Of a stretch of DNA of 6,636 bases, positions 4,737 to 6,636 are shown in pieces. The notes beneath the pieces were generated by a model. It was not told the origin of the DNA and ran no database searches. It was given only the letters and a program-made list of their open reading frames with translations. The stretch lies in the NCBI GenBank assembly GCA_934408835.1, contig CAKRVU010000073.1:1-6636 (forward strand), read 5' to 3'. Within the stretch, counting starts at the first letter, position 1. Each line of letters opens with the position of its first letter. A program made the position numbers and the translations under genes. This stretch comes from an uncultured Oscillospiraceae bacterium. GTDB taxonomy: Bacteria; Bacillota; Clostridia; Oscillospirales; Ruminococcaceae.

Positions 4737-5879
4737 TCATTCCAGACCTTTTCCGCTTTGCCAGCACTCTGTCAGGCGGGTGAGGTAATCGCCCCAGCCA
4801 ATTACACCGGTGCGGAGCAGTTCGCTTTGAATGGAAAAGTCATCCTGAAAGCCGGCTGGTGCACGGCTGCCCTGACCGCGGACAAAATCGTTGGTTTGAC
4901 AGTGCGAAAGGACGCTTTCTTCCAAAGAGGAAGAAGGGGCGGCAGTATAAGGGGTAAGGGGAAACTGGTTATATTCTGTAAACAGCCAGTTGAAGAATTG
5001 CTGCAACGCTTTTTTCTGTCCGTCTGTAGCTTCCTTGTTGACAACAACCATGTCGGACGTTTCAATCCATTTGGGATTTTCCGATAAAGGAAGAGGTGCG
5101 AAAGCAAAATCATCTGCAATGTCCGGGCGGATTTCCTCAATAGACGAAATGATTTTGCTGCTTCCGAAGTAGAGGACGGCTGTTCGGTTGGACAGCATGG
5201 TAGCCGGGTCGTCTAAGGGGCTGCTGCCAACTAGAGAAAGGACAGTTTGAATAGTTGGGGAAAAAGCTGGGACTGCGTCCGGGTTCTGCTGTGCGCCATT
5301 GGTAATTGAGATTTCTTCCAAGTCGGTTCTGGTGCAGACGGCTTTTTCGATTCCATAGGAGTCGGCGACCGCATTAATGGAGCTGATACTTTCTCGCAAG
5401 CCGTCCAGGGTGGCAAAGGAAGCCGGGTCGATTCCCATCACTGAGAGGAGGCGCGAGTTGTAGATGATTCCACATCCGTATAGGGTAATTGGGAGCGCAT
5501 AGACCACTCCGTCACGGGAAAAAGACTCGGTTAAAGGGGTGACGGGGACAGGGAGTGGCTGCGCATTTTCAAGAAAATAAGAAAGATCGGATTCTCCGTG
5601 AATGGAGAAAACGGTAGGCGGGTCGGTGTGTAGTTTTTCCAGCAGATGGACGCGGTAATTTTCGTCATCGGGATAACGGATAAAATCGAATGTGACCTGC
5701 GGATGGAGGTTGTGATAAGCGTCGGCGGCTTGTTCCAAAGCGGATGGAGCATCGTCTGTCAACAGGAAAGACAGCTCCACCTCCGCTGTAGCGGTATCGG
5801 CTTGCGGAATGGTTGTCTTTGAGACGGAGCAACCACTCAAAAGGACGATCGAGAGCAGCAGTGAGAGGATACGTTTCAT
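4737..5879 (-). CDS. extracellular solute-binding lipoprotein, sugar ABC type (family 1-like)
   Basis: This encodes 380 residues. The signal peptide MKRILSLLLSIVLLSGC ends in the lipobox LLSGC, so Cys17 is the lipid attachment site. The mature protein has the order expected for carbohydrate-type ABC binding proteins: an opening beta strand and helix (VELSFLL...ALEQAADAYHNLHP, residues 34-60), the second strand (VTFDFIRYP), then YALPITLYGCGIIYNSRLL (127-145) and MGIDPASFATLDGLRESI (148-165), which match the familiar 'P...y..giiYN..lf...Gid.P.TwdE' region. Later come FAFAPLPLSENPKWIETSDMVVV (258-280) and AFFNWLFTE-like residues 293-302. It is a little shorter than many family members. No permease or ATPase gene is adjacent, so its transport partner must be elsewhere or it acts as a sensor. 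The start at 5879 is set by AAGGAGAA (5892-5885); the longer frame to 6053 lacks a site. Its ligand cannot be told from sequence. Confidence 0.9.
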   Translation of the reverse strand: MKRILSLLLSIVLLSGCSVSKTTIPQADTATAEVELSFLLTDDAPSALEQAADAYHNLHPQVTFDFIRYPDDENYRVHLLEKLHTDPPTVFSIHGESDLSYFLENAQPLPVPVTPLTESFSRDGVVYALPITLYGCGIIYNSRLLSVMGIDPASFATLDGLRESISSINAVADSYGIEKAVCTRTDLEEISITNGAQQNPDAVPAFSPTIQTVLSLVGSSPLDDPATMLSNRTAVLYFGSSKIISSIEEIRPDIADDFAFAPLPLSENPKWIETSDMVVVNKEATDGQKKALQQFFNWLFTEYNQFPLTPYTAAPSSSLEESVLSHCQTNDFVRGQGSRAPAGFQDDFSIQSELLRTGVIGWGDYLTRLTECWQSGKGLE

Positions 5880-6165
5880 AACAATTCTCCTTGTTGGTAT
5901 GGCAGTTTTGGTGGGATGTAGGTGGGAATGCGCGGCGGAATAAAAATCACGGTTGAACTGGTATGTTATGCGAATGATTTTGTAACATTGAAAAGTGGGA
6001 ATCACCTTACGTTTTGATAAGAGAAATTTTGTTGATTGCTGCGTTTTGGGCAAACGGAGATTTCGGGGGCTTGCGTGGAAGCAGCTTCTTGATAGGGTTA
6101 TTCTTTCCGGTTGGACTGCGGATTATCCGATTCAAACGGCATCTAGGGGAGAAAAGAGCGGTAAT
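5880..6165. other. intergenic region between the gap terminator and the solute-binding protein gene
   Basis: Apart from the ribosome site AAGGAGAA at 5892-5885 I find nothing certain here. On the minus strand several AT-rich hexamers (TACAAA, TAACAT, TATCAA, GATAAT) could be -10 boxes, but none has a consensus -35 box at 16-18 bases. A promoter is expected because of the strong terminator on the right and may use a non-housekeeping sigma factor or an activator. No riboswitch or T-box core was recognised. The plus-strand frame across this region continues antisense into gap and is not credible. Confidence 0.5.
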
Positions 6166-6192
6166 AAAAAACCGGCGGAATATTCCGCCGGT
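6166..6192 (-). terminator. intrinsic terminator of the gap gene
   Basis: A perfect 22-base palindrome (6171-6192, arms ACCGGCGGAAT and its inverse) is followed on the minus strand by a run of six T (6171-6166, the first shared with the stem) and then ATTA. It begins 24 bases after the gap stop codon. The GC-rich outer stem, an AT centre forming the loop, and the immediate T-run are all as expected of a rho-independent terminator. Confidence 0.95.
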
Positions 6193-6216
6193 AGTATCCT
6201 GAACAGGAGTTTTTGC

Positions 6217-6636
<420 letters not shown>

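Noticed and set aside
4758..5087. 109-residue plus-strand open frame
   Set aside because: Antisense to the solute-binding protein gene, whose coding frame is well supported.
5880..6053. N-terminal extension of the solute-binding protein
   Set aside because: It would bury the lipoprotein signal peptide 58 residues inside the protein and has no ribosome site.
5880..6165. Riboswitch or T-box leader ahead of the solute-binding protein gene
   Set aside because: No conserved riboswitch core, T-box AGGGTGG-type element or leader terminator was seen.

Overview
The window reads as an ordinary chromosomal stretch from a Gram-positive Clostridia-type bacterium, most likely an Oscillospiraceae/Ruminococcaceae-like gut Firmicute. 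The evidence is strong AAGGAGG-type ribosome binding sites, lipoprotein signal peptides with classical lipoboxes, a DUF5685-like protein next to a J-domain protein with a Cys-rich tail (a pairing I associate with Clostridia), and roughly even base composition. The taxonomic call is inference. All confidently called genes lie on the minus strand and are transcribed from right to left.

Right to left: (1) 6636-6217 is the C-terminal 139 residues of glyceraldehyde-3-phosphate dehydrogenase, ending at a textbook intrinsic terminator (6166-6192). (2) After about 290 bases with no recognisable gene comes a single solute-binding lipoprotein of the sugar ABC type (5879-4737), with no permease or ATPase genes beside it. 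(3) A 116-base gap holds a long AT-rich dyad (4643-4674) that overlaps a possible -10 box. (4) A compact cluster follows: a DUF5685-like helical protein (4620-3727), overlapping by 17 bases a J-domain/TPR protein with ten cysteines in its last 28 residues (3743-3066), then after 27 bases a small polytopic membrane protein (3038-2511). (5) A good sigma-A-like promoter (2448-2421) precedes a second pair: a secreted, membrane-anchored protein with prenyltransferase/squalene-oxidase-type repeats (2393-1104), and a lipoprotein of unknown function whose start region overlaps the previous stop (1095-421). (6) Positions 1-420 hold no confident gene. There is a hairpin at the left edge that is either a terminator or a ribosome-site-sequestering structure, and one open plus-strand frame of doubtful reality.

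How the genes may work together is inference. The membrane protein, the toroid-repeat protein and the last lipoprotein form a plausible envelope module. The combination of a small hydrophobic integral protein resembling an ECF substrate-capture subunit and an extracellular alpha/alpha-toroid protein recalls proposed corrinoid or small-molecule uptake systems, but no ECF ATPase, ECF-T or DUF4430 domain is visible. The DUF5685-like and J-domain proteins look like a cytoplasmic, translationally coupled pair with clustered cysteines in both. I see no mobile elements, CRISPR arrays, tRNAs or rRNAs.
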